Positions 28,238-37,422 of a stretch of DNA of 64,000 nt are shown piece by piece. A program made the position numbers and the translations under genes. Source of the stretch: Pseudonocardia sp. EC080619-01 (GTDB lineage: Bacteria > Actinomycetota > Actinomycetes > Mycobacteriales > Pseudonocardiaceae); assembly GCF_001420995.1 (NCBI RefSeq), contig NZ_CP012184.1, positions 3,580,501 to 3,644,500 on the forward strand. The letters are read 5' to 3'. Under the pieces are notes generated by a model. The model ran no database searches. It was not told where the DNA came from and saw only the letters and a program-made list of their open reading frames with translations. The number at the start of each line of letters is the position of its first letter. Position 1 is the first letter of the stretch.

Positions 28238-29731
28238 GTGGGGATCACGTGGGAGGACTACCGCAGCCACGACGCCGTCGGCCTGGCCGGGCTCGTCGCC
28301 TCGGGTGAGGTGAGCGCGCCGGAACTGCTGGAGGCGGCGCTCGACCGGGCCGACGCCGTCGAGCCGTCGATCAACGCGATCCGGCACCGGCTGACCGGCA
28401 GCGCCCGTGCCCGCGCGCGGGGCGCGCTGACCGGGCCGTTCGCCGGGGTGCCGTTCCTGGTGAAGGACCTCGGCCAGCACATCGCGGGCGTCCCGACGGG
28501 CAGCGGAACCCGGCCGCTGGCGTCGTACCCGCGCCCGGAGACCTCCACGGTGGTGCGGCGCTGGCTCGACGCGGGGCTCGTCGTCCTCGGCCGTACCGCG
28601 ACGCCCGAGTTCGGTGCCCGCGCGGTGACGGAACCGGTCGCCGGCGGCCCGACCCGCAACCCGTGGGACCCGGCCCGCACCCCCGGTGGCAGCTCCGGCG
28701 GGTCCGCCGCGGCCGTCGCCGCCGGGATCGTCCCGGCCGCCGGTGCGAGCGACGGCGGAGGGTCGATCCGCATCCCCGCCGCTGCTTGCGGGCTGTTCGG
28801 GCTGAAGCCGGGCCGCGGCGTCGTCCCCTCCGGTCCGGAGGCCGACGAGGGGTTCCACGGCGCCGCCGTGCAGGGCGTGCTGTCGCGGACGGTCCGCGAC
28901 TCCGCGGCGCTGCTCGACGTCGTCGCCGGTCCCGCCCCGGAGAGCCCGTACCTCGTGCGGCCGCCGGAGCGGCCCTACGCCGACGCGGTCCGCGACGATC
29001 CTCGCCGCCTGCGGATCGGGATGAGCACGGCGTCCCCGCTCGGCGGAGCCGTGCACCCCGAGGCCGTCGCCGCCGCGGCCGACGCCGCCGAGCTGCTCAC
29101 CGGGCTCGGGCACGTCGTCGAGGAGTCCGCTCCCGCGGTCGACGGCCGGGCGCTCGCCACCGACTTCCTCACGACGTGGTTCGGGATGATCGCCACGCAG
29201 GTCGACGCCGCCCGCCGGCTGACCGGCTGCGGCGACGACGCGTTCGAGACCGCGACCCGGGTGATGGCCGCCATCGGGCGGGCCACCCCGGCACCGGCCT
29301 ACCTGGGGGCGCAGGCCCGCTGGCAGACCCACACCCGCGCGCTGGCGGAGTTCCACCGGCGCTACGACCTGCTGCTCACCCCGACCCTGGCCCGGCCGCC
29401 GTGGCCGATCGGGGAGCTCGACCTGGCCGCGCCGGTCGAGCTGACCGCGCGGGGGCTGCTGTCGGCACGGGCCGGTGGGCTGCTCGGGCGGATGAACCTG
29501 GTCGAGAGCCTGGTCGACGCCAACTTCGCCCCGGTCCCCTACACCCAGCTGGCGAACCTGACGGGGCGTCCGGCGTCGTCGGTGCCGCTGTACCGGACGC
29601 CCGGCGGGCTGCCGCTCGGCGTCCAGTTCGTCGGACGGCCGGGGTCGGAGCCCGAGCTGCTGGCGCTGGCCGCACAGCTGGAGCGGGCCCGCCCGTGGGC
29701 ACACCGGGAGCCGCCGCTCGGTCAGCGGTAG
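28238..29731 (+). CDS. Amidase, amidase-signature family
   Basis: 497-residue amidase of the Ser-cisSer-Lys type. Lys76 (Phe-Leu-Val-Lys-Asp), the cis-Ser in GGSSGGS (150-156) and the nucleophile near Ser176 (Asp-Gly-Gly-Gly-Ser-Ile-Arg) make up the triad. The family hydrolyses carboxamides; the substrate is not predictable, and neighbours GatC/GatB are absent, so it is not GatA. The GTG at 28238 was chosen because it clears the upstream gene and fits the family N-terminus. Its stop overlaps the yajQ stop by ten bases. Confidence 0.87.
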   Translation: MGITWEDYRSHDAVGLAGLVASGEVSAPELLEAALDRADAVEPSINAIRHRLTGSARARARGALTGPFAGVPFLVKDLGQHIAGVPTGSGTRPLASYPRPETSTVVRRWLDAGLVVLGRTATPEFGARAVTEPVAGGPTRNPWDPARTPGGSSGGSAAAVAAGIVPAAGASDGGGSIRIPAAACGLFGLKPGRGVVPSGPEADEGFHGAAVQGVLSRTVRDSAALLDVVAGPAPESPYLVRPPERPYADAVRDDPRRLRIGMSTASPLGGAVHPEAVAAAADAAELLTGLGHVVEESAPAVDGRALATDFLTTWFGMIATQVDAARRLTGCGDDAFETATRVMAAIGRATPAPAYLGAQARWQTHTRALAEFHRRYDLLLTPTLARPPWPIGELDLAAPVELTARGLLSARAGGLLGRMNLVESLVDANFAPVPYTQLANLTGRPASSVPLYRTPGGLPLGVQFVGRPGSEPELLALAAQLERARPWAHREPPLGQR

Positions 29732-30213
29732 TTCGTGAACTGCAGTGCGATGCCGAAGTCCTTCTCCTTCAGCAGTGCGATGACGGCCTGGAGGTCGTCC
29801 TTCTTCTTGCCCGAGACGCGCAGCTGGTCGCCCTGGATCTGGGCCTGGACGCCCTTGAGCTTCTCGTCCCGGATCGCCTTGCTGATCTGCTTGGCCTTGT
29901 CCTGCGCGATGCCCTGGAGGATCGTGCCGTTCGCCCGGTAGGTCTTGCCGGAGATCGCCGGCTCGTCGGCCTCGAACGCCTTCAGCGAGATGCCCCGCTT
30001 GATCAGCTTCTCCTTGAAGACCTCGAGCCCGGCGCGCAGCCGCTCCTCGGTGTCGGACTCGAAGGTGACGGCCTCCTCCCCGGCCCAGGCGACCGTGGTG
30101 TTCGTCCCGCGGAAGTCGAACCGCTGCGAGAGCTCCTTCGCGGCCTGGTTGAGGGCGTTGTCGACCTCCTGCCGGTCCACCTTGCTGACGACGTCGAATG
30201 ACGGGTCCGCCAT
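29722..30213 (-). CDS. yajQ: YajQ-family nucleotide-binding protein
   Basis: 163-residue protein of the DUF520/YajQ family, full length. The start Ser-Phe-Asp-Val-Val-Ser-Lys-Val-Asp and the end [12 protein letters not shown] are near-invariant. The fold has two ferredoxin-like domains. Members bind nucleotides, and a Xanthomonas homologue binds cyclic di-GMP. GAGGAGG lies upstream of the ATG at 30213. Confidence 0.95.
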   Translation of the reverse strand: MADPSFDVVSKVDRQEVDNALNQAAKELSQRFDFRGTNTTVAWAGEEAVTFESDTEERLRAGLEVFKEKLIKRGISLKAFEADEPAISGKTYRANGTILQGIAQDKAKQISKAIRDEKLKGVQAQIQGDQLRVSGKKKDDLQAVIALLKEKDFGIALQFTNYR

Positions 30214-30311
30214 GTCTCGGTCCTCCTCTCGGGGTCGGGCCCCCCTCGTCGGGGGCTCACGTGTCGTGTCGTATCCTCGTCCACGCACCGAGAGAGAACG
30301 ACGTGCACCCC

Positions 30312-30396
30312 GGCTGGTTGCCCGAGCGGCCAAAGGGAGCGGACTGTAAATCCGTCGGCGTAGCCTTCCCAGGTTCGAATCCTGGACCAGCCACCA
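30312..30396 (+). tRNA. tRNA-Tyr (GTA)
   Basis: Class II tRNA with a long variable arm. The acceptor stem GGCTGGT pairs with ACCAGCC, followed by discriminator A and an encoded CCA. The anticodon GTA is at 30346-30348 in loop CTGTAAA. The T-loop reads TTCGAAT. Confidence 0.97.
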
Positions 30397-30404
30397 GGGT
30401 TGAG

Positions 30405-30449
30405 AGAGGCCCCCGACCAGCGGAGACGCTGGGAGCGGGGGCCTTTCTC
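30405..30449 (+). terminator. tRNA-Tyr terminator
   Basis: The stem AGGCCCCCG / CGGGGGCCT (30407-30415 with 30436-30444) is followed by a short TTTCTCG run. It ends the tRNA-Tyr transcript and lies just before the convergent AraC gene. Confidence 0.8.
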
Positions 30450-30479
30450 GTTGTGGGAGTGCTCCTCCCGGCCGGTCGC

Positions 30480-31490
30480 TCAGCGGCGCAGCGTCTCCTC
30501 GGGGGGCTCGCCGAATGCACGGGTGTAGGCGACCCGGAACCGTCCGAGGTCGCCGAACCCCCACCGGCGCGCGAGGGCGGCGATGTCCGGGGCGGTCTCC
30601 GGCGCGGCCTGTTCGAGGGCTCTCCGCGCCCCGCGCAGCCGGGCGTCCCAGAGCAGCTCGGAGGGATGCTTCCCGCGGCTCCGGCGCAGGCCCTCCCCGA
30701 CGTCACGGGTGGACCGTCCCGTCAGGCCGACGATGTCGGTGGGCCCGAGCGGCCGGTCGGCGTGTGCGTCGATGTACTCGGCGACCTCCCGGAGCGTGGC
30801 CTCCGGGAGGTCGCCGTGGACCGGTGGGGTCTCGGGGTCGACCGCGCGTGCGAGCGCCGAGTTCGGGATCGTCGAGAGCAGTCCGGTGGCCAGCGTGCGG
30901 AACGCCTGGTTCGCCAGGATCGGCTCGGCGACCACCCAGGGGTTGATCAGCACGTCGTCGCGGACGTGCGCGACCGTGCCCGTCCAGAACCGCGCCATCC
31001 GCGGGTCCGCGGGCGTGATCCGGTCGAACCGCAGCTGGTCGGGCTCGATCCCGACCATCGCGGCCGCGTGCCGGGCCACCCGGGCGCGGTCGAGGACGAC
31101 GACGGCCGCGCCGAGCTGCTCGGACGTCGCGACCGCCGGTCCGGTCGGTGGGCTGAGAGCCACCTCGCCCCGGGTCACGCAGGTGTCCTGGTAGCAGGTC
31201 TCGGCGTAGGTGAGCCGGCCGGTGAAGGGGCTGGACATCACGAGGACGTCGTCGAGCATCTGGTCGATCGCGTAGGTCAGGTCGATGCCGATCTGCAGCG
31301 TGCTCACCACCAGCCCGGGGCCCGTGACCGCGAGCTGGTCGACGGTGAAGTCCTCCGGTCGTCCGGTGAACCGGAGCCGCAGGTCGGCGTAGGAGTCGCG
31401 GAAGAACTGCTCGGCGCGTCCGGGATCGGTGGTGGAGAAGCCGGACCGGGTGATCTCGCCGTCGGACCCGTCGCTCGCGGACATCCTCAT
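30480..31490 (-). CDS. AraC-family transcriptional regulator
   Basis: 336 residues. The C-terminal 95 or so form the AraC DNA-binding domain with two helix-turn-helix units and the characteristic [11 protein letters not shown] segment. The N-terminal 220 residues look like the AraC-binding-like domain of regulators next to oxygenase genes. It stands alone between tRNA-Tyr and the ArsR unit, so the target is unknown. Confidence 0.88.
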   Translation of the reverse strand: MRMSASDGSDGEITRSGFSTTDPGRAEQFFRDSYADLRLRFTGRPEDFTVDQLAVTGPGLVVSTLQIGIDLTYAIDQMLDDVLVMSSPFTGRLTYAETCYQDTCVTRGEVALSPPTGPAVATSEQLGAAVVVLDRARVARHAAAMVGIEPDQLRFDRITPADPRMARFWTGTVAHVRDDVLINPWVVAEPILANQAFRTLATGLLSTIPNSALARAVDPETPPVHGDLPEATLREVAEYIDAHADRPLGPTDIVGLTGRSTRDVGEGLRRSRGKHPSELLWDARLRGARRALEQAAPETAPDIAALARRWGFGDLGRFRVAYTRAFGEPPEETLRR

Positions 31491-31600
31491 CCTCGTGCGG
31501 TTCGTGCCGAGGGCCGGCGCCTCCCGCGGACGGCCGTGTCCGGGCGCCTCCCACGGGTCCTGGTTCCGGCAGCCGGTTCGGGCGGGACCCGCGGACCGGA

Positions 31601-32104
31601 TTATCCCCGTCCCGGTGGCGACGGCAAGGGGTGCGGACCCAGGACCTCCCGGTAATGGGCGGTGAGCGCCTCGTCGGGCCCGGTGTGTTCCGGGAGCTCC
31701 TCGCCGTCGAGGTCCGCGGCGAGTGCGTGGAGGCAGCGGTCCCAGCCGGCCGCGGTGTTCGAGGTCCAGTCCGGGTCCGCGACGGGGTTCTCCAGCCGCA
31801 GCACGCAGCCGTCACCGTCGGGGGTGACCGTCCATCGCAGGTGCTCACCGCCCCACGTGAACGCCAGCACCCGGGGCGGGTCCAGCTCGGTGATCTCGGC
31901 GGTGTCGACGTCGTCGGCGCCGAACCGGAACGTGATCAGGCCGCCGACGCGGAGATCGGCCTCCACCTCGCAGGGGAACCAGCGGCTCATCCGCTCGGGC
32001 TCGGTGAGCGCCGCCCACACCCGTTCGACGGAGTGCGGGTAGCGGCGGGTGAAGTGGAGGACCGGCCCTTCCGGGCCGTGTTCCAGCCTGACGTCGGTGT
32101 TCAT
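31601..32104 (-). CDS. SRPBCC (AHSA1-like) domain protein
   Basis: 167 residues with a START/AHSA1 fold. Glu-Arg-Val-Trp-Ala-Ala-Leu-Thr near 27-34 and Trp-Phe-Pro-Cys are typical. It overlaps the preceding arsR stop by four bases (ATGA) and belongs to the common ArsR-AHSA1 operon type. The ligand is unknown. The Pro-rich C-terminus may be disordered. Confidence 0.85.
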   Translation of the reverse strand: MNTDVRLEHGPEGPVLHFTRRYPHSVERVWAALTEPERMSRWFPCEVEADLRVGGLITFRFGADDVDTAEITELDPPRVLAFTWGGEHLRWTVTPDGDGCVLRLENPVADPDWTSNTAAGWDRCLHALAADLDGEELPEHTGPDEALTAHYREVLGPHPLPSPPGRG

Positions 32105-32442
32105 GCGGTGTCTCCTCCTGCGGGGTCCGTCTCGTCGAGGTACTCGCCGAGCGCCTCGAACCGTTCCGTCCAGTACGCGCGGTGCGGTGCGAGCCAGTCC
32201 TCGACCGCCGCCAGCCCGCCGGGCCGCAGGCTGTAGCGACGTTGCTGGGACTCGGCGACGACGTCGACCACGTGCAGGTCGCGCAGCACCCGCAGGTGTT
32301 TCGAGACCGTGGGCTGCCCGAGCCCGAGCGCCGTCGTGAGCTCACCGACGACGCACCCGCCCCGGCGGCGGAGCTCGTCGAGGATGGCTCGCCGGGTCGG
32401 GTCGGCCAGCACGTCGAAGACGTCGCGCACGAGTCCTAGCAT
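32101..32442 (-). CDS. ArsR-family winged-helix regulator
   Basis: 113 residues. The winged helix spans about 10-85, with Asp-Pro-Thr-Arg-Arg-Ala-Ile-Leu at its start and the recognition helix in Gln-Pro-Thr-Val-Ser-Lys-His-Leu. No clear metal-binding cysteine pair is present in the recognition region, so it is probably not a metal sensor. It is coupled to the SRPBCC gene. An AT-rich stretch sits immediately upstream (32443-32473). Confidence 0.9.
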   Translation of the reverse strand: MLGLVRDVFDVLADPTRRAILDELRRRGGCVVGELTTALGLGQPTVSKHLRVLRDLHVVDVVAESQQRRYSLRPGGLAAVEDWLAPHRAYWTERFEALGEYLDETDPAGGDTA

Positions 32443-32473
32443 GCCGTTATCGGTATATACGCGTCAAGGAATA
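32443..32473 (-). promoter_or_regulatory. AT-rich promoter/operator region of arsR
   Basis: This 31-base gap is unusually AT-rich for the window, with CGGTATATACGCG and a TTGACG hexamer on the coding strand. It is the only place an independent arsR promoter could be. No exact inverted repeat could be assigned. Confidence 0.4.
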
Positions 32474-33112
32474 TCAGGTGCAGCGTTCCCGCAGGGGCGC
32501 GACGCCCGGGCCGTCCAGCTCGCCGAGCACGGCGGCACGCCCGGCCAGCGCCGTCACCAGTGCCACCGTGGTCCCGCGGACCAGGGGCCCCGAGCCGTGG
32601 GCGAACGGTCCGTCCGTGGCCTCCAGCCGCAGCCCGGCGGCGGCCCGGCGGCTGTTCACGGTGAAGTCGCGGCGCACGAAGAACCCGGCGACGGCGGTGG
32701 CCGCCCCGACCGACGGGGCGCGGTCGATGCCGAGCGGGAGCCGGACGTCCTGGCCGTGCACGACGACCTCGCCCAGCCACGCCGCGGTGTGCCCGGACGC
32801 CGCCGTCGTGGCGGTGACCACCGCGCGGAAGCGTTCGAGCGTCCCGGCAGGGGTCACGCCCCGGTGCTCCGCGAGCCGGCGGTCGTTGTGGACGCCGTCG
32901 TCGAACCGGGCGGCGAGCATGCTCCGCACCCAGCGGAACGTGCCCGTGCTCGCCGCCGCCGTGAGGTGGGCGACGACCTCCTCGACCGTCCAGCGCCCGC
33001 ACAGCGACGGCGTCGCCCACTGCTCGTCGGTCAGGTCGCCGAGGTCCTCGGCGAGGGCGGCGCGCTCCGCGTGGATCGCGGCCCACAGGTCGTCACGGGT
33101 CGTCAGCGGCAC
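32474..33112 (-). CDS. Maleylpyruvate isomerase-family mycothiol-dependent enzyme
   Basis: 212 residues. The DinB-like four-helix N-domain shows Trp-Thr-Val-Glu-Glu-Val-Val-Ala-His (His49) and Glu115-X3-His119-X2-Asp122, consistent with the metal site of the mycothiol-dependent isomerase family. The family is confined to mycothiol-producing actinobacteria. The substrate of this member is unknown. It lies just upstream of arsR on the same strand. Confidence 0.8.
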   Translation of the reverse strand: MPLTTRDDLWAAIHAERAALAEDLGDLTDEQWATPSLCGRWTVEEVVAHLTAAASTGTFRWVRSMLAARFDDGVHNDRRLAEHRGVTPAGTLERFRAVVTATTAASGHTAAWLGEVVVHGQDVRLPLGIDRAPSVGAATAVAGFFVRRDFTVNSRRAAAGLRLEATDGPFAHGSGPLVRGTTVALVTALAGRAAVLGELDGPGVAPLRERCT

Positions 33113-33201
33113 GGTCGTCTCCCGGTGGTCGGTGGCCTCGGAAGGGGAGACCGCGGAACACTGCGGAACTCATCCCGGTCCGTCGACACCGAGGAGCACC
33201 G

Positions 33202-33453
33202 ATGCCGCGCTGGACGTCGTTCGTCGCGCCCGACACCGAGCCGCCCGTCCGGACGCTGCACGAGGACGGCAACCCGCGACACCGGCTCCGGGTCGAGCAC
33301 GACGACCGGATCCTGCTGGTGCACCTGTCCGGTGAGGACGGTCCCGGGTGGACGTGCCTGGCCGTCGACCGCGACACGCGGGTGTGGGCGGTCGGGCAGG
33401 GCACCCGGCAGATCGACGCGGCCGAGGCCGCCGTCGGGCAGCTGCGCGGCTGA
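33202..33453 (+). CDS. Hypothetical small protein
   Basis: 83 residues, soluble, charged, with no recognised family. The central segment (Leu-Leu-Val-His-Leu-Ser-Gly-Glu-Asp) and the Trp-rich second half suggest a small beta-rich fold. GAGGAG precedes the ATG. It is divergent from the mycothiol-dependent-type gene and converges on eutC. Confidence 0.55.
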   Translation: MPRWTSFVAPDTEPPVRTLHEDGNPRHRLRVEHDDRILLVHLSGEDGPGWTCLAVDRDTRVWAVGQGTRQIDAAEAAVGQLRG

Positions 33454-33458
33454 CCGGC

Positions 33459-34193
33459 TCACCCCGCCGGCAGCGCGGGATCCGCTTTCAGCGCCACCCC
33501 GGACAGCTTGAGCCGCCACGCCTCACTCATCAGCAGGGCGAGCGTCGTCGCGGCCTCGGCGTACCCGGTGCCGTGCGGGGGCCGGATGTTGGACAGGCAG
33601 TTCCGCTCGGAGTCGCGACGGCCGCGGCGGGCGTCGTAGGTGAAGTAGACGCCGAGCGAGTCGACCGAGCTCATCCCGGGCCGCTCGCCGATCAGGACCA
33701 CCACGCTCCGGGCGCCGACCGCGGTGGCGATCTCGTCGCCGAGCGCCACCCGGGCCTGGGTGGCGACGACGACCGGGGCCACCCGCGCGTCACCGAGCCG
33801 GTCGAGGACCTCGGCGAGCATCCCCACCGCGTGGTCGGTCACCGCGAGCGGCGAGAGCCCGTCGGCGACGACGAGCACGACGTCGTGCTCACCCCGCGGC
33901 AGCTCCACACCGGGCGCCAGCCGGCGGCCGAGGTCGGGGCGGGTCAGGTACTCGGCGCGGTCGCGCGGGGCGCCGGCCGCACGCAGCGTCGGCACGCCGA
34001 GCCCGGCGATCCGGTCGGCGAGCGCGTCGGCGTCGAGCGGGGTGTGGACGGCGTCGCGGGCGGCGGCGTGCGCAGCCCGCAGCTCCAACAGCCGGGCGGT
34101 GGGCAGGGCGTCGCCGGCGCGGCCCAGCGCGACCCGGGCCCGGGTCGAGGCGCGCAGGACGTCGAGCGGGTCGGACCCGCCGTGCCCGGTCAC
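33459..34193 (-). CDS. eutC: Ethanolamine ammonia-lyase, small subunit
   Basis: 244 residues. With EutB it forms the adenosylcobalamin-dependent enzyme that splits ethanolamine into acetaldehyde and ammonia. The family segments Asp-Gly-Leu-Ser near residue 110, Gly-Glu-Arg-Pro-Gly-Met-Ser-Ser and Cys-Leu-Ser-Asn-Ile-Arg are present. The ATG overlaps the eutB stop. It is the last gene of the eat-eutB-eutC unit. Confidence 0.93.
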   Translation of the reverse strand: MTGHGGSDPLDVLRASTRARVALGRAGDALPTARLLELRAAHAAARDAVHTPLDADALADRIAGLGVPTLRAAGAPRDRAEYLTRPDLGRRLAPGVELPRGEHDVVLVVADGLSPLAVTDHAVGMLAEVLDRLGDARVAPVVVATQARVALGDEIATAVGARSVVVLIGERPGMSSVDSLGVYFTYDARRGRRDSERNCLSNIRPPHGTGYAEAATTLALLMSEAWRLKLSGVALKADPALPAG

Positions 34194-35566
34194 CGGACCC
34201 CCGCCGTCAGTGCACGCATCGCCGACGCCGGGAGCTCACGGACCCGGCCGTCGTCGTCGAGCATGTCCATCGTCGCCAGCCAGGACGCGAACTCGGGCGC
34301 GGGCTGCAGTCCCAGCACCTGGCGGGCGTAGAGCGCGTCGTGGAACGACAGCGACTGGTAGTGCAGCATCACGTCGTCGCCGCCGGGCACGCAGATGACG
34401 AACGAGCAGCCCGCGGCGCCGAGCAGGGTGAGCAGGGCGTCGGTGTCGTCGGCGTCGGCCTCGGCGTGGTTGGTGTAGCAGACGTCGACCCCCATCGGGA
34501 CGCCCAGCAGCTTCCCGCACACGTGGTCCTCCAGCCCGGCCCGGGTGATCTGCTTGCCGTCGCGCAGGTACTCCGGCCCGATGAACCCGACGACGGTGTT
34601 GACCAGCAGCGGGTCGAAGGCCCGCGCCACGCCGTAGGCCCGGGTCTCGAGGGTCTGCTGGTCGACGCCGTGGTGCGCGTCGGCGGACAGCGCGCTGCCC
34701 TGACCGGTCTCGAAGTACATGCAGTTCGTGCCGACCGTGCCCCGGCCCAGTGCGAGCGCGGCCTCGTGCGCCTCGCGCAGCAGGTCCAGGCCGACGCCGA
34801 ACCCCTCGTTCGCGGCCTGGGTCCCGGCGATCGACTGGAAGACGAGGTCGACGGGGGCGCCGCGCTCCATGATCTCGATCGACGTCGTGAGATGGGCGAG
34901 CACGCAGGACTGGGTGGGGATCTCGTACCGGGTGCGCACCTCGTCGATCAGGTGCAGGAGCTCGGTCGTGCGCTGCGGCGAGTCGGTGGCCGGGTTGATC
35001 CCGATGACGGCGTCGCCGCAGCCGAGCAGGAGGCCGTCCACGATGGACGCCGTCACCCCGCCCGGGTCGTCGGTCGGGTGGTTGGGCTGGAGCCGGGTCG
35101 CCATCGTGCCCGGCAGCCCGACCGTGGACCGGAACGCCGTGACGACCGGGGTGCGTCGGCCGACCGCGACGAGGTCCTGCAGCCGCATCAGCTTGGCCGT
35201 CGCCGCGACCATCTCCGGGGTGAGCCCGGCGGCGAGGGACGTCGTGTCGGTCGAGGGCCGGAGCAGGTGCTCCCGGAACCCGCCGACGGTCATCGACGCG
35301 ACCGGGGCGAACGCCTCCCGGTCGTGGGTGTCGACGATCAGCCGGGTGACGTCGTCGTCCTCGTACGGGACGACCTGCTCGGAGAGGAACGTCGCCAGGG
35401 GGAGGTCGGCCAGGACGCCCTGGGCGGCGACCCGTTCCTGCTCCGACGACGCGCCGATCCCGGCGAGCACGTCACCGGAGCGTTCCGGGGTGGCGGCGGC
35501 CAGCAGCGCCGCGAGGTCCGCGAACTCGTAGGTGTGACCACCGAGGGTCGCCCGCCGCCGTGTCAT
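34190..35566 (-). CDS. eutB: Ethanolamine ammonia-lyase, large subunit
   Basis: 458 residues, the usual length of the TIM-barrel catalytic subunit. Conserved stretches include Leu-Gln-Pro-Asn-His-Pro-Thr-Asp-Asp-Pro and Gly-Cys-Gly-Asp-Ala-Val-Ile-Gly-Ile-Asn-Pro. No reactivase eutA or microcompartment genes are nearby, so this is the cytosolic, nitrogen-scavenging arrangement. It follows the permease gene by 33 bases. Confidence 0.95.
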   Translation of the reverse strand: MTRRRATLGGHTYEFADLAALLAAATPERSGDVLAGIGASSEQERVAAQGVLADLPLATFLSEQVVPYEDDDVTRLIVDTHDREAFAPVASMTVGGFREHLLRPSTDTTSLAAGLTPEMVAATAKLMRLQDLVAVGRRTPVVTAFRSTVGLPGTMATRLQPNHPTDDPGGVTASIVDGLLLGCGDAVIGINPATDSPQRTTELLHLIDEVRTRYEIPTQSCVLAHLTTSIEIMERGAPVDLVFQSIAGTQAANEGFGVGLDLLREAHEAALALGRGTVGTNCMYFETGQGSALSADAHHGVDQQTLETRAYGVARAFDPLLVNTVVGFIGPEYLRDGKQITRAGLEDHVCGKLLGVPMGVDVCYTNHAEADADDTDALLTLLGAAGCSFVICVPGGDDVMLHYQSLSFHDALYARQVLGLQPAPEFASWLATMDMLDDDGRVRELPASAMRALTAGVR

Positions 35567-35599
35567 CCCGCCCCCCGCCCGGCCGTCACATCGGCTCCG

Positions 35600-36994
35600 T
35601 CACGTCAGCTCCGCCTCGGCCTCCGCCAGCGCCGCGAACTCCTCGTCCGGCGCGGCGGCCACCAGGTGACGCCGTGAGTAGAGGGCGAAGTACAGCATGA
35701 ACAGGGCGAAAGCACCCAGGGTCGCGCCCGCGGCGACCGGATCGACCAGGAACGTCGCGACCACCGCCAGCAGCGCGACGACCAGCGCGAACCCGGTCGT
35801 GACCGTCCCGCCCGGCGTCCGGTACGGCCGCGGCATCTCCGGCGCCCGCCTGCGCAGCACGATGTGGCTGACCATCATCAGCACGTACGACAGCGCGGCA
35901 CCGAACACCGCCATGTTCAGCAGCATGTCGCCCTGCCCGGTCAGCGACAGCAGGAACCCGACCAGGCCGGGGACGAGCAGTGCGAGCGTCGGCGCCTTCC
36001 GGCCGTTGGTGATCGACAGGACGCGCGGCAGGTACCCGGCGCGGGACAGGGCGAACGTCTGCCGCGAGTAGGCGTAGATGATCGAGAAGAAGCTGGCGAC
36101 GAGCCCGGCCAGACCGATGTAGTTGACGACGACGGCGGCCGGCGAGCTGCCGAGCGCCTCGACCAGCGGGTTGCCGGACTCCGAGAGGGCGTCGGCACCG
36201 AGCGCCCCGGTGGCCAGCACCAGCACCGACGCACCCGTCAGCAGCAGGACGAGCATCGCGGCGAGGATGCCGCGCGGGACGTTGCGCTCCGGGTCCCGCG
36301 CCTCCTCGGCCGCCAGCGGGACGCCCTCCAGCGCGAGGAAGAACCAGATCGCGAAGGGCACGGCGGCCCAGACGCCGAGCCACCCGAACGGCAGGAACGG
36401 TGACGCGCCCGCCGCAGCGGTCGGCGCGATGTCGACCAGGTTGGCCGGGTCGAACAGCGGGATCGCGGCGACGGCGAACACCACCAGCCCGACCAGCGCG
36501 ATCGCCGTGATCACGAACATCGCCTTCAGGGCCTCGCCCGCACCGGTGAGGTGGATGCCGATGAAGACGACGTAGGCGGCCAGGTAGACCCACCAGCCGT
36601 CGGTGATCCCGAACAGGCCCAGCGACTCGACGTAGGCGCCGATGAAGGTCGCGATCGCGGCCGGGGCGATCGCGTACTCGATGAGGATCGCCGTCCCGGT
36701 GGCGAACCCGCCCCACGGCCCGAGCGCGCGGCGGGCGAACGTGTAGCCGCCGCCGGCAGCCGGGAGCGCCGAGGACAGCTCGGCCATGCCCAGGACCATC
36801 GCGAAGTACATCGCGGCGATGACGATCCCGGCGACGAGCAGGCCCCCGAAACCGCCCTCGGCCAGGCCGAAGTTCCATCCGGAGTAGTCGCCGGAGATGA
36901 CGTAGCTGACGCCGAGGCCGGCGAGCAGCACCCAGCCGGCGGCGCCCGTGCGGAGCGTGCGTCGGGCCAGGTAGTCCTCGGTCGGGTCGCTCAT
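35600..36994 (-). CDS. eat: Ethanolamine/amino-acid APC-family permease
   Basis: 464 residues with about 12 predicted transmembrane helices. The N-terminal motif Gly-Asp-Tyr-Ser-Gly-Trp-Asn-Phe-Gly is typical of ethanolamine permeases of the APC superfamily. It imports the EutBC substrate and is the first gene of the unit. The ATG at 36994 has GGAGG upstream; the frame is open further left but without a family match. Confidence 0.9.
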   Translation of the reverse strand: MSDPTEDYLARRTLRTGAAGWVLLAGLGVSYVISGDYSGWNFGLAEGGFGGLLVAGIVIAAMYFAMVLGMAELSSALPAAGGGYTFARRALGPWGGFATGTAILIEYAIAPAAIATFIGAYVESLGLFGITDGWWVYLAAYVVFIGIHLTGAGEALKAMFVITAIALVGLVVFAVAAIPLFDPANLVDIAPTAAAGASPFLPFGWLGVWAAVPFAIWFFLALEGVPLAAEEARDPERNVPRGILAAMLVLLLTGASVLVLATGALGADALSESGNPLVEALGSSPAAVVVNYIGLAGLVASFFSIIYAYSRQTFALSRAGYLPRVLSITNGRKAPTLALLVPGLVGFLLSLTGQGDMLLNMAVFGAALSYVLMMVSHIVLRRRAPEMPRPYRTPGGTVTTGFALVVALLAVVATFLVDPVAAGATLGAFALFMLYFALYSRRHLVAAAPDEEFAALAEAEAELT

Positions 36995-37422
36995 GGGGCA
37001 CGCCTCCGCTCGTCGGGTGAGCGGATCGTAGGAGTGACCCCCGGCCGGGTGGGATACGCCGTTGTGAGGGTTCTGTTTCGTGATGCAGCGGGCGGAAGAC
37101 GACGCGAGAGGGTGACGCGGGCTCACGCGGCCGTGCGGAGGTACATCACGGAGCGTGGTCCACGAAAAGGATGCGCGTCCGTTCGGGTCCACCGTGGTGA
37201 CGGTCCGTCGTACGGCGCGTCCGTCGGGGCCGGTTCGACGAAGATCGGGATGCCGGAAGAGAGCAGTATCCTCGCCGAAAGTAATCCCACTGGTCCGATG
37301 GTGGTAAGGAATTCGTTGGATCGAGGTACGACCGGATAGCGTTCTGTGCATCGGCGGGGCTCCCGAACCCACGCCGAACACGCCGGTCCGACACGGACCC
37401 GTACACAAACGGAGAATGAACT
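36995..37422. other. Divergent promoter region between eat and a secreted-protein gene
   Basis: 428 bases without a gene, less GC-rich from 37260 to 37345. It must hold the eat promoter on the minus strand and one for the gene at 37423. A weak pair TTGGAT (37316-37321) and TAGCGT (37337-37342) has only 15-base spacing. I see no cobalamin riboswitch or clear operator. Confidence 0.5.

Noticed and set aside
30312..30396. tRNA-Tyr as an integration site for a mobile island
   Set aside because: No integrase and no partial 3' tRNA copy was found in the neighbourhood.
36995..37422. Cobalamin riboswitch upstream of the eut genes
   Set aside because: I looked for B12-box-like conserved segments and saw none; the gap shows only weak promoter-like hexamers.
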